Positions 1-8,972 of a DNA stretch of 28,479 nt are shown here, in pieces. Location of the stretch: NCBI GenBank assembly GCA_027596035.1, contig JADGJA010000240.1, positions 1 to 28,479 of the forward strand, written 5' to 3'. The first letter of the stretch is position 1; every line of letters begins with the position of its first letter. The notes below the pieces were generated by a model that made no database searches, was not told the origin of the DNA, and saw only the letters and a program-made list of their open reading frames with translations. A program made the translations under genes and the position numbers. This DNA comes from Thoreauomyces humboldtii. Taxonomy: Eukaryota; Chytridiomycota; Chytridiomycetes; Spizellomycetales; Powellomycetaceae.

Positions 1-22
1 CCCCCCCCCCCCCCCCCCCCCC
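1..22. repeat. Poly-C homopolymer at window edge
   Basis: The window opens with 22 consecutive C residues followed by ordinary mixed sequence. No telomere-like repeat (CCCTAA type) adjoins it. It is either a short homopolymer or an assembly or sequencing end artefact. I see no function. Confidence 0.9.
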
Positions 23-362
23 GATGGGAAGCAATGAAAACTTAAGATGAAAGGTTGAGGATGAAAGACAATGGGCCTTAATACACTTACTTGACAAGTC
101 TCTGGGCTCTGGCTATCGGGAAGGGGATAAAATCGGACAGTCGGTCGAGGTGAAGTCAATGCGATCGGTGCATTAGGTAACAACCCCTCTGGGAGATGCA
201 AAGAGAGGGCGGGTCGAGCAATTGGGGAAACATGCTTTCAACACGGGGCCCTATTTAACGCGTTCCTGGGCTCTAGCATGTGGCATGGGAACGAAACGAC
301 GAACACGGTGAAGCGACCGCGAGGGGTTGGGGCAATGGGAATGGGCGCGATGACCCTAGGGT
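23..362. other. No gene seen, left edge
   Basis: About 340 bases of mixed composition. There is no long reading frame with a plausible start, no tRNA-like fold and no clear promoter element. It may be intergenic or belong to a gene outside the window. Confidence 0.5.
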
Positions 363-809
363 CTAGCTGCACGTCTCGATTGAGGACATGCTGGGAAGGG
401 AAACATTGAGCAGACACGCCATCGCCAATTGTACATAGGACGAAGGCATTAAAGAATAGGGATGAGAGACCAGGCATGCATAGGGCTCGTCGCAACATGT
501 CTCGAGCTTCTCATTGCGGCGTGCAAGATGTGCGAAAAAAGCGCTGTGCAGTTCGAAACGTCCGAAACGGGTCCGAATCGCTCGGGCAGAGGTCGCCGTT
601 CTCGCAGGGGCTGCCGACAGCGAGGTTGTCGGGCACACGAAGCGTTTAACCCTCAACATACCCAATCTCTGAAGTCGGGACCAGAGGATATCTGGATCAA
701 AGACGTCGAATCTATTGTTGGTGAGCCCCCTCTCCTCCAATTTATGGATAACAGTAGAGATTAGGAAATTATTCTGGTCTCGCCACGGAATGCTGAACCA
801 GTTCGCCAT
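363..809 (-). CDS. Hypothetical ORF, doubtful
   Basis: An ATG at 809 on the minus strand opens a 148-codon frame ending at 363. No family is recognised. The N-terminal third (residues 1-45, with motifs such as WFSIPWRDQ and FDVFDPDILW) looks protein-like; the rest is arginine- and serine-rich and less convincing. A good donor-like GTATGT lies near 660, with possible acceptors near 610, so the true gene, if any, may be spliced. It lies about 250 bases beyond the lipase stop on the same strand. It could equally be a chance frame. Confidence 0.2.
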   Translation of the reverse strand: MANWFSIPWRDQNNFLISTVIHKLEERGLTNNRFDVFDPDILWSRLQRLGMLRVKRFVCPTTSLSAAPARTATSARAIRTRFGRFELHSAFFAHLARRNEKLETCCDEPYACLVSHPYSLMPSSYVQLAMACLLNVSLPSMSSIETCS

Positions 810-1062
810 CCGCCGAGATGCAACGTCCGCCAGGTCGTCGTCACGCTCGATATGCAACGGTTAAAACGCGTAGTATCGGCAAGAGTTGCATGGTCGTGTT
901 GTGCCAGCGATGTGCCAACCGGGCATGGACTCTTCCTTCATGCGCGTTACTGTTTACGAACAAAAATATGGGACAGACTCATCAGGAAGCTAGCAGAACC
1001 AACACCAAAAAAAGTGCGTTGAAGCCAAAACTCGGAATACGCCCTGTCCTTCACGCACGCCA

Positions 1063-2931
1063 TCAGATAGCTACGCCACGGCCTGTCGACGCTGGAACCT
1101 TGTCGCGGGCTGCCCGTCCTTCTGCCTCGGCCACGCTCAGGTTCAGTGCATACTCTGTCGGAAAATGGTCTTTGATGAGGAACAAGGGCGAGACAGGCGA
1201 TCCGACGGCAGCAGCCAACCACGTGGGACTGGTGAGAGCGGCCAGGGGAGAGAGCACGATCTCCTTGACGAGCGTTTTGAGGACACTGCGAAGGGGCCGT
1301 TCCGACATATGGAGACGCCCGCTTCGCCATCCGACTCGGACCGGCTGTCCGATATGACGAAAGTCGAGCAGCGTGATGCCAGGAGGACGGGTGGCGGGGA
1401 GTCCCGTCTGCGAATTCACTTTGGGCTGCATGGGGGCGGGTGCCTCCTTCTTGCCGCGAAGGTACGATCCCAGGGACGAGAGGGGCCCGCCCGGAGCCGA
1501 GCAGACGGGATCGTTCGCGTTGATGACGCGGTAAAACTGGTATTGGGGTTGTTCCGGGTTGAGCGTGGTGAAGGTATCATCGACGTTGGACAGCACCGTC
1601 TCCATCGCGTCCCGAAAGTCGGTGTCGCCCGTCTTGGGAGTCCCAAAGGTGTAGGTGCCGCGGAGAATGAACTCCTCGTCCCATTTCAGATTCACCACAG
1701 GAGATGCCTTTCCGATCTGGGTTCGCTGCCATAGCATCATCGCGGTGAACAGACTAGCAGTCGCTGCTCCAAGCGAATGACCTGCTATCCAGAGATCGGG
1801 TTTCGTGCCAACAGGAAATCTCAATAGGATTGCGAGAAGGTTGGGCAGAATTCCTGTAAAGAAGAAGTCTTTGCGATCGTATCGCTGAAGATTGAAAGGT
1901 ATGGGTTTCAAAGGTAGGTTGGATTGCCGACTTTTGCGGTAGTCGTCGAGGACGTCGGGTAAGAAGCTCGTTACCACCTCTTCATCGGGAAAACCGAGTG
2001 CGGAATAAAATCCCTGAGGCAGGGCACGGATTGATAAGCCCGTTCGCTTCGGAAATCCCCAAGCTCTTGAAGGACTCACTGTATGTACCAGACCCGGCAG
2101 CACGGCGTTCTTCGCTGGAGTTTTCCGCAAGCTGCAATCTGTCAACCATTCGCTGAGGTCAAGAGGGCTGAACGAAGAAAAGCTGATTATCAGCACCAGC
2201 AGACCAAAATTGCGAGGGAAAGGGACCTCGACATACCTAGTGCCTTTGAACGTCAGGCAGACGAAGTTGTATTTGACGGACCAAACCGCCAGTATGCAAC
2301 ACCCGTCGTGTCCAAAGCGAGTGTACTGAAAATCATTTCCCCACTTCTCGAATACAGCCTGCAAAACTTGGTTGCTCTCATACACGAGTGCACTCAAGTG
2401 GATGAAGAAGTCGGCTAGCTTGAGACTGAACGTGTTGGGCGGCTGGCGAATTTCGTGTAGAACGTCAGCCATTTCCCCCTCGTGGATCAACTTGTGGAGA
2501 TAATGAGCATGGAAGCCGGGTACGGGAAGCGAAACGAGAGAAAGTTTGAGAGGCATCTGCTGCTTGTCTCCCGGGATCGTGAACGAGTAGCCAAACAAAC
2601 GACCTCCGAGTATCCTGCCGGAAACGCGGAACACCCCTTCGACGACCGGCCAGACAAGAAGAGCGCAGAGGAAGACGAAAAAGACAAGGGCTGAGGTGGC
2701 AGCCCACAATCCTGCGTCGATGGCAGTGATCATGCTTGTCTGTAGGAGACCATAGAACTGATCGTAGTCTGTATCGTCAGTGACGTCTACGGCGCTGGAA
2801 ATATGATCGTTCTCGTTGTTGACGGAAAATGGCCGGACTCGGCCGCCTCCGGAGGGGTTGGCCACCTGAAATTTTCTGGGCTCAGAAGCCTGCGCGGCAA
2901 GGGCGGTGTGAGACAGGTGAGACGCCAACAT
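1063..2931 (-). CDS. Class 3 lipase, membrane-anchored
   Basis: Predicted alpha/beta-hydrolase of the fungal class 3 lipase family (triacylglycerol or diacylglycerol lipase type), hydrolysing acyl esters at a membrane. Exons run 2931-2237, 2167-2080 and 2013-1063, giving 577 residues. Both introns (2168-2236, 69 nt; 2014-2079, 66 nt) are multiples of three without stops, so the unspliced frame also reads through. Splicing restores the family motifs FKGTSPLDLSEWLTD and LVHTGFYSALGF. The nucleophile elbow GHSLGAA gives Ser341, NANDPVCSAP supplies the likely Asp429, and DHFPTEY the likely His544. A hydrophobic segment at about residues 75-100 should anchor the protein. This N-terminal membrane segment plus distal lipase domain recalls sn1-specific diacylglycerol lipases, but substrate specificity is inference. 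It is divergent from the glycosyltransferase gene and shares a 326-base promoter region with it. Confidence 0.85.
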   Translation of the reverse strand: MLASHLSHTALAAQASEPRKFQVANPSGGGRVRPFSVNNENDHISSAVDVTDDTDYDQFYGLLQTSMITAIDAGLWAATSALVFFVFLCALLVWPVVEGVFRVSGRILGGRLFGYSFTIPGDKQQMPLKLSLVSLPVPGFHAHYLHKLIHEGEMADVLHEIRQPPNTFSLKLADFFIHLSALVYESNQVLQAVFEKWGNDFQYTRFGHDGCCILAVWSVKYNFVCLTFKGTRYVEVPFPRNFGLLVLIISFSSFSPLDLSEWLTDCSLRKTPAKNAVLPGLVHTVSPSRAWGFPKRTGLSIRALPQGFYSALGFPDEEVVTSFLPDVLDDYRKSRQSNLPLKPIPFNLQRYDRKDFFFTGILPNLLAILLRFPVGTKPDLWIAGHSLGAATASLFTAMMLWQRTQIGKASPVVNLKWDEEFILRGTYTFGTPKTGDTDFRDAMETVLSNVDDTFTTLNPEQPQYQFYRVINANDPVCSAPGGPLSSLGSYLRGKKEAPAPMQPKVNSQTGLPATRPPGITLLDFRHIGQPVRVGWRSGRLHMSERPLRSVLKTLVKEIVLSPLAALTSPTWLAAAVGSPVSPLFLIKDHFPTEYALNLSVAEAEGRAARDKVPASTGRGVAI

Positions 2932-3257
2932 GTCACAGGTTGGTCTGGCGAAGGTAGAGAGCTATGAGGCCTCTATCGAGAGTTGGTCGAATCGAACACG
3001 AGTGGAATGCCTCCAAGAGCGAACTCTTCGCTGGAAACTCGGAGGGCCTTTCCGCCTTTTATTCGCCTGAGGACCGGAGGAAGGAGTTGACGGAAGCGAC
3101 GGCGATGATGCGTCGGCACGCCGTTGGTGTGTGCTCGTGTGTCCGTGCGTTGGCTCCGGTCGCTTCTTTGCACGAGGGCACCGTCACCCGAAGAAGAAGA
3201 TTAAATTACAGGGACCCCACTTCACCACCACCACCGTACCGTAGACCAAGCAAGAGC
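2932..3257. promoter_or_regulatory. Divergent intergenic region, lipase / glycosyltransferase
   Basis: These 326 bases separate two divergently oriented starts and must hold both promoters. No clear TATA box is seen. The glycosyltransferase frame stays open upstream through this region, including an alternative in-frame ATG about 150 bases before the chosen one, so its start is not fully certain. Confidence 0.5.
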
Positions 3258-4846
3258 ATGGGACCTCTGCAAACACCAGGACGGCCGCAGGAACCTTTCG
3301 TATTCAACCCGCGTCGTCTCGTCCGCTTCCTCACCGGTTCCCGACGCGTCGTCCGCTTCCTCACCGCATTGGTGATATTCTTGGTTGTCTGCTCCCTCAC
3401 CTTCAGATTCACACACAACCACGAGCTGGCCTCTACGGCAATAACGCCTGAGATCCAAGCTCATCTCGACAAGGTAGCGAGTCCACTTCCTGCATTACCG
3501 CAGCGATCGCCATGGCCTCAGGATGGTGCGAGGAACGCTTCGATCGATCAGCTGTACGCCATGGGCCACATACCCTGGCTGGACTATCTGGATACTCTAG
3601 ACGACAAGGGGCTCGCTCCGTTGACGAAACTGGCCCAGAGGTGGATCTATGAAAGGCAGCACCCGCCTGCGCGAGATTGCCCAACCCACAAGTTCCTTGT
3701 GTCCGAAGGGACCCAGGAGATCGGATTGGGCGCCTACCTCCACAGTGAGTGTTTCGACCGGTCCACGCAATCGATTATCAGAGACGGATATCCAACTTAT
3801 TCGTGTCAGAACAGGGTTTTGGGTTGGGCGCGGCGCTGGAAGCCGATCTCATCTTCGTCATGGAACCGGTGGGCTCGCGAGAAGGAGCCTTTGATTTCGC
3901 GGACGACTGCGGATCGAACGGCGACCCAATGACGAGTCAAGAGTGCTTCACGCAACCATTGAGCTCCTGCTCCCATCGGGACGCCGTTGTCGGTCGCAAC
4001 GCTTGGAAATTCGGATCGAGGATGTGGGACGTAGTAAACGCCAACGGCGTCAAGTTCTACAAGGACGATTGTCCGTCCTTTCTGAAAGAAAAGCTCCAGG
4101 CTTACTACCGCGGTACAGATCTCACACCGGCATTCTTCAAACTGTGGTGGCGAGCGCAGAGCGCAGCGTATCTTTCCCGACTCAATGCAGAGACGACCGA
4201 CCACCTGAGAACTGCTCGTCGCGATGCCGAGCTACATCAGACGTGGCTGCATGGAAACGATGGTCGACCGACCGCTGGCGTGCCATATCCTTTACCGCCT
4301 GGCACGTCCAGCCTCCACGTCCGACATGGCGATAAGGCGTCTGAGATGACGTTAGTTCCTTTCGAGAAGTACGTGGACGCCGCAGAGCGGTACTCGAGCG
4401 AGAACCCGCTGGCCGGTCGCAAAGCGCTTTTTGTGTCGAGCGAGAGCCCGGGTGTCATCGAGAACGCGGCGCGGCTGCCAGACGATGGCCGAAAGAAGCA
4501 GCTCACCTCCGCTGACGAACACTGGCAGGTGTTCACGTCCAACATCCCGCGCTTCAATTCTGGGCCATATCAGCAGATAAGAAAGTATGGTCCGTCGACC
4601 ATGACGCGGTCCTGGTACCTTCAGCTCTGGATGGCCCTGGAGTGCGATGCATTCTTCGGCACGCGGTGAGTCGCTGCTGAGGCTCCTCCATGTCCGATTT
4701 TGGCCGACAGCTAAGCGATTTTCGCGAGCAGAGCTTCGAATTGGAATCGCATCATTGACGAGTTCCGATGCATCTTTGTCGACAAGTGCCAGCTCCCATA
4801 CTTTGAGCTGGGTCCCGAGACGGACTGGGACGAGTACTTTTGGTAA
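3258..4846 (+). CDS. Type II membrane glycosyltransferase, fucosyltransferase-like
   Basis: Probable Golgi glycosyltransferase. Exons 3258-3744, 3810-4665 and 4732-4846 give 485 residues; the introns are 65 and 66 nt. Joining them yields continuous YLHKQGFGLGAALEAD and FFGTRASNWNRIIDE. A short basic cytoplasmic tail precedes a single hydrophobic segment at about residues 31-49, the type II topology of Golgi transferases. The motif SLHVRHGDK (His332) resembles the donor-binding HVRRTDK motif of alpha-1,6- and related fucosyltransferases. The downstream LFVSSESPGVIE and WYLQLWMALECDAFFGT segments fit the same fold (a sugar-nucleotide-binding half followed by a C-terminal GT/SNWNR motif). Fucose specificity is inference; another GT23- or GT68-like activity is possible. 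The start at 3258 was chosen because it places the membrane segment near the N terminus. The segment before the membrane helix contains an imperfect duplication (RRLVRFLTGS, RRVVRFLTAL). Confidence 0.75.
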
Positions 4847-5000
4847 TGGAACCGTCTTTCGGACCCTTGCCGTTTCCTTCCCTGTTTTTTCTTTTTTTTT
4901 TTTTGTTCTTCTTTTTGGTTCCTTTCCATGCACATTTCTTGTTCGCTGAATACACATTGCACACGCACATAGACACACGTACGTCTCATACTCATCAGCC
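4847..5000 (+). promoter_or_regulatory. Short intergenic region with T-rich tract
   Basis: Only 154 bases separate the glycosyltransferase stop from the RIX7 start on the same strand. A T/C-rich tract at about 4876-4920 includes runs of T. It could act as a nucleosome-excluding element for RIX7 or as part of the upstream 3' end. No TATA box is seen. Confidence 0.4.
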
Positions 5001-7875
5001 ATGGCTCGGGGAGCAGTATCAGGTCTTCGGAAGGGTGCGGCTTCGAGGAATCGTCCTACCCGGTCGCTGCAGGACGGCATCCAGCAAAGGATGCTTCCCC
5101 TCGTGCAAGAGTACCAGTTCCAACAAAGTCAGATAGAGGGTCTCCAGAGCGACGTCGCTCTGCGGGAAGAGGAGGTCATTCTTGCTTATATTCGGACGTC
5201 CGATCGAGAACTGGCAAGGACCAAAGACTGGAACTTGAGGACGGCACTGGCAAATGGTGACTTTCCGTGGAAACAGTTTTCGTTATTTTCTCAGGAAGAG
5301 GGGCTCTAATGGGTTTTCTGGAACTAGTTATACAAACGGTCAGACGCGAAGGGACGTCCTGGAACGATAACGATGGCAATGAAGATTCTGGTTCGGAGGA
5401 GTTTGAACCTGATGTGCCTATGATGGAAGTCAAGGTACATCTCACAGTGCCCAATCCGTTTACCCCAGTGCTCTAAGCGTCCGGTACTTTTGTAGAACAC
5501 AAACTCTCTCAACAGATCCATTCTTGGCGTTTATGGGCAGCACAAGCCAATAGTCGATAATCCACCAACCTCCGTAGCTACTGCAACGACAGCGGGACCA
5601 ACACCTGCAGAAGAAACCAACAACGCTGGGGAGCCGGCAGAGGGAGTTGTCAGGACTGTAGAAATCGAGGAGACCGAGGTGGATGTCACTACAGCGGAAG
5701 GCCGCACGCGCACCAACAAACGAAGACAACGGGACACGTTAAGCGGTCAGGAGCCAAAGAAGCGGCGCTCCGCTCTGCCCGCTTCCGAGAAATGGCCTAC
5801 GCCGACCGCCCGCTTGAGCGACCTAGGAGGCATGGACGGTTGTGTCGAAGAAGTGCTCAAGCTCATCGGGATGCCCGTGAAGCATCCTGAGATCTACTCG
5901 CACATCGGCACCGAGCCTCCGAGAGGCATCCTCTTCCACGGGCCTCCCGGATGCGGAAAGACGATGTTGGCACATGCCATTGCAGGCGAATTTGGCGTGC
6001 CGTTCATCAACATTTCGGCACCATCGGTCGTCTCTGGCATGTCCGGGGAGTCGGAGAAGAAGCTTCGGGAGATCTTTGAGGAAGCCAAGGAGCTTGCGCC
6101 GTGCATCCTTTTCATAGACGAGATTGATGCAATCACGCCAAAACGTGAGACTGCGCAGCGCGAGATGGAGCGCAGAATCGTAGCTCAGCTGTTGACCTGC
6201 ATGAACGATCTGTCCATGGAGAAGACGGACGGGAAGCCCGTGATCGTGATCGGAGCCACCAACCGACCCGATTCGCTGGACCCTGCGCTTCGAAGAGGAG
6301 GGCGGTTCGATCGCGAGATTAGTATCGGCGTTCCCGACCAACCGTCTCGCCTGAAGATCTTAGAAAAGTTGTGCAGCAAGTTGCGATTATCGGGCGATTT
6401 GGATCTGAACCAACTTGCCAAGATGACTCCTGGATATGTTGGAGCGGATCTGAGTGCCTTGACCGCGGAAGCTGGCATGCTAGCCGTCAGCCGATTCTTC
6501 AGCACCCTCAAAAGTAGAATCGTGGCACCAGATCTGCCTGAGCTTCTCAGATCGCTGCCCGTAGCAGCCCTGCTCGACGCAAATGCGATGGAGGTTGATT
6601 CCATATCGGTTACACCATCGCAAACTGAGGCGGTTGCGCTTGCTAATGCCTCCGAGGCATTCGAGGTCACGCCTCCTGCCCCTTTCTCTATCGCTCAGTT
6701 CCTCAGCGGCAGCACGGAACCGCTTACCGCAGCCGAGCTCGAGCCGCTTTGCATCCTCGAGGCCGACTTTACGGCTGCATTGAAGAAGGTGCAACCGTCC
6801 GCGAAGCGAGAAGGGTTCGCGACAGTGCCCGACGTGTCATGGGAGGATGTGGGCGCTCTGACCGGCATACGCGAGGAACTTCAGATGGCGATCGTGGAGC
6901 CCATCCGGAATCCCGAGCAGTTTGCGCACTATGGAATCGCTGGTTCCATGGGCGTCCTACTCTGGGGTCCGCCCGGGTGCGGGAAAACGCTGCTCGCTAA
7001 GGCAGTAGCCAATGAAACGTGCTGTAATTTCATTTCTGTGAAAGGGCCAGAACTCTTGAACAAGGTATGTGCGTCTTTGCTGGTTTCCGATTATGCTTTT
7101 GCTTATGTATCTGTTACAGTACGTAGGAGAGAGTGAACGGGCGGTGCGCACAGTGTTTGCACGAGCGCGGGCTTCGTCCCCTTGCGTTATCTTTTTTGAT
7201 GAATTGGATGCGTTGTGTCCAGCTCGATCCAAGGAAGCGGAGGTTAGTTGAACCTGCTCCCGCTTCCCTCCTCGTGTGATCACTCACAAGCTTCACCTGC
7301 AGTCTCAATCATCTTCACGTCTTGTGAACGCTCTGCTGACAGAGATGGACGGCATGGAAGGTCGCAAGGATGTATACGTCATCGCTGCCACAAACCGACC
7401 AGACATGATCGATCCAGCGATGCTGCGTGGCGGTCGTCTCGGAAAGCTGCTCTACGTGGACCTTCCATCAGCGCCCGAGCGGGCAGCCATCCTGGCCACG
7501 GTCGGGAGAAAGACCCCGCTCGCGGATGACGTGGACCTGATGGTCATCGCGAGCGATACCCGATGCGAAGCCTACAGCGGTGCAGACCTCGCGGCGTTGA
7601 TCCGCGAGGCGGCCGTGGCGGCACTTCGCGAGGGCATCGCACAGTCAGGTTTGACGCTGGGCGCTAGCATGCCGTCTTTTGTCAATGCTCGCGTTCATCA
7701 TCGTCATTTCGACGCTGCGTTTGGGAAGACGGCACCTTCCGTTAGCGCAAAGGTAGGATGAACTCTTCCAACACCTTAGGTAAATGTTCGCTCAATCTCT
7801 TTTCTGATCCATGTGTAGGATCGCCGAAGGTACGAGCATCTGCGAGTGCAGCTGAGCCGCGGGCCAGCGAGTTGA
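5001..7875 (+). CDS. RIX7: Ribosome biogenesis AAA-ATPase Rix7/NVL
   Basis: Nucleolar/nuclear tandem AAA-ATPase that strips assembly factors from pre-60S ribosomal particles. Exons 5001-5256, 5295-5434, 5496-7064, 7120-7242, 7303-7752 and 7819-7875 give 864 residues, close to yeast Rix7 and human NVL. An N-terminal helical domain (about 1-115) is followed by an acidic, low-complexity linker with basic clusters KRRQR and KKRR (likely nuclear localisation). D1 has Walker A GPPGCGKT near residue 280, Walker B ILFIDEID near 336 and the second region of homology [10 protein letters not shown]2 has Walker A GPPGCGKT near 622, Walker B IFFDELD near 680 and [14 protein letters not shown]. The D2 motif departs from the usual RPGRLD. 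The first intron is only 38 nt (5257-5294); the other introns are 55-66 nt. Closely related p97/Cdc48 is less likely because of the N-terminal domain and the RRGGRFDRE type of D1. Confidence 0.93.
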
Positions 7876-8399
7876 GCTCAGCTGCGGCTCGTACTGGCGT
7901 CGCTTTTGCAATGGCTTGATACCAACCCGTTGTCCAATTTTGGAACTGTTCACATTTTCCACTTCATCGATATGTACAGTATTTATCTCCATCGGTGACT
8001 CAAATGGGTGCATCGCCATAACATAACGATCGTAATTGGAATTCCAAATCACATGGTCGGACCCTAGACTTTTCCACCAGCAATTGGGACTCGTCCCGTC
8101 CGTCCATTGCGTTGGTCATGATCACAACCCATCGGTCCCGCTCGTCGTTTCCCTCCTCACACAATTTCGTTTCCACAATCCACCGTGGTGCATGTGTGTT
8201 GGCCAGACCGGGCGGGTTTGCGAACGGACTGCGAGTGTGAAAGACCATCGCGCGGACGAGGACGAAGACAGATGAGACAGCTGGAGGACCGCGAACAAAA
8301 GGATGTCCCCCAAGACAGATCAACAAGAATGTACGATATGGTGTGTAAGGTGGCCCAGTGTACGAGAAAGAACCGCTTCCTCCTTCCCTTTCTGGTTTC
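7876..8399. other. Intergenic region between convergent genes
   Basis: These 524 bases lie between the stops of RIX7 (+) and the small membrane protein gene (-) and should hold both 3' untranslated regions. No coding frame with family-like content, no tRNA and no repeat was seen. Confidence 0.6.
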
Positions 8400-8676
8400 C
8401 TAAATGAGCTTTGGAAGTCGCTCCTCCTTCAAAGGCTATGCAGGACACCGAAACAGTATCAGTGACGGAACAGAACACAAAAGATAACGGGGGTCGCCTT
8501 TCCTTCCTTACCTCAGCGTTTGTAAGTTCCCGCTCCCTTGAGGCCTTGTTGGCTCGCCTCACGATGCCCACCACCATGCTCGTCGCGTTGAGTGCGAGGA
8601 GGGCGGTCGCTCCGATGAGGAACCCTCCTACGACCTTGTGCGCTACGTTCGCTGCTCGGGTTGCTGTTCCTGACAT
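8400..8676 (-). CDS. Small single-pass membrane protein, possibly COX14-like
   Basis: A 66-residue protein from two exons, 8676-8512 and 8435-8400, with a 76-nt intron (donor GTAAGG, acceptor CATAG). The exon join is in phase and ends cleanly in PKLI and a stop. After a short N terminus (MSGTATRAANVAHK) there is one hydrophobic segment at about residues 15-38, then a basic stretch VRRANKASRERE and a charged tail. Size, single helix near the N terminus and positive charges just after it resemble the COX14 family of mitochondrial inner-membrane assembly factors for cytochrome c oxidase. That assignment rests on architecture only; another small mitochondrial or ER protein fits equally well. It is divergent from the copper radical oxidase gene, 296 bases away. 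Confidence 0.7.
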
Positions 8677-8893
8677 GGTCGTCCTGTGTGTGGGGTACGG
8701 GTGCAGTATGGGATGTGTGCGTTGTTCGGTGGAATGGAGAGCGGATGATTTTCTGTGCAAGGTGATGGCTTGCACCAGGCACGAGGTAGCGCTAAATTTC
8801 CCACCGGAAGCGCAGCAGCCTGTGTAATAATCGACACGTTTGCTGCGCGCGCCTCATGGTTCCCAAACCTGGAAGCGTCCCCACAGAACCTTC

Positions 8894-8900
8894 TATAAAA
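8894..8900 (+). promoter_or_regulatory. TATA box of the copper radical oxidase gene
   Basis: TATAAAA lies 79 bases before the oxidase ATG, a normal spacing for a TATA-driven fungal gene with a short leader. It sits in the 296-base region (8677-8972) shared with the divergent small membrane protein gene. TATA dependence suggests regulated expression. Confidence 0.7.
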
Positions 8901-8972
8901 GGGAGCAAGTCCCCAGAGAAGAACGACTTTGCAAGCCCAAGAGTTTGAGTTGAAAAAGACGACTGTACAAGT

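Noticed and set aside
1..22. Poly-C run as a telomere
   Set aside because: No telomeric repeat unit of any known type is present; a homopolymer at a contig edge is better explained as an artefact.
4352..5080. 242-codon minus-strand open frame
   Set aside because: Lies opposite the glycosyltransferase 3' end and RIX7 5' end, has lysine runs from a poly-T tract and no protein-like features.
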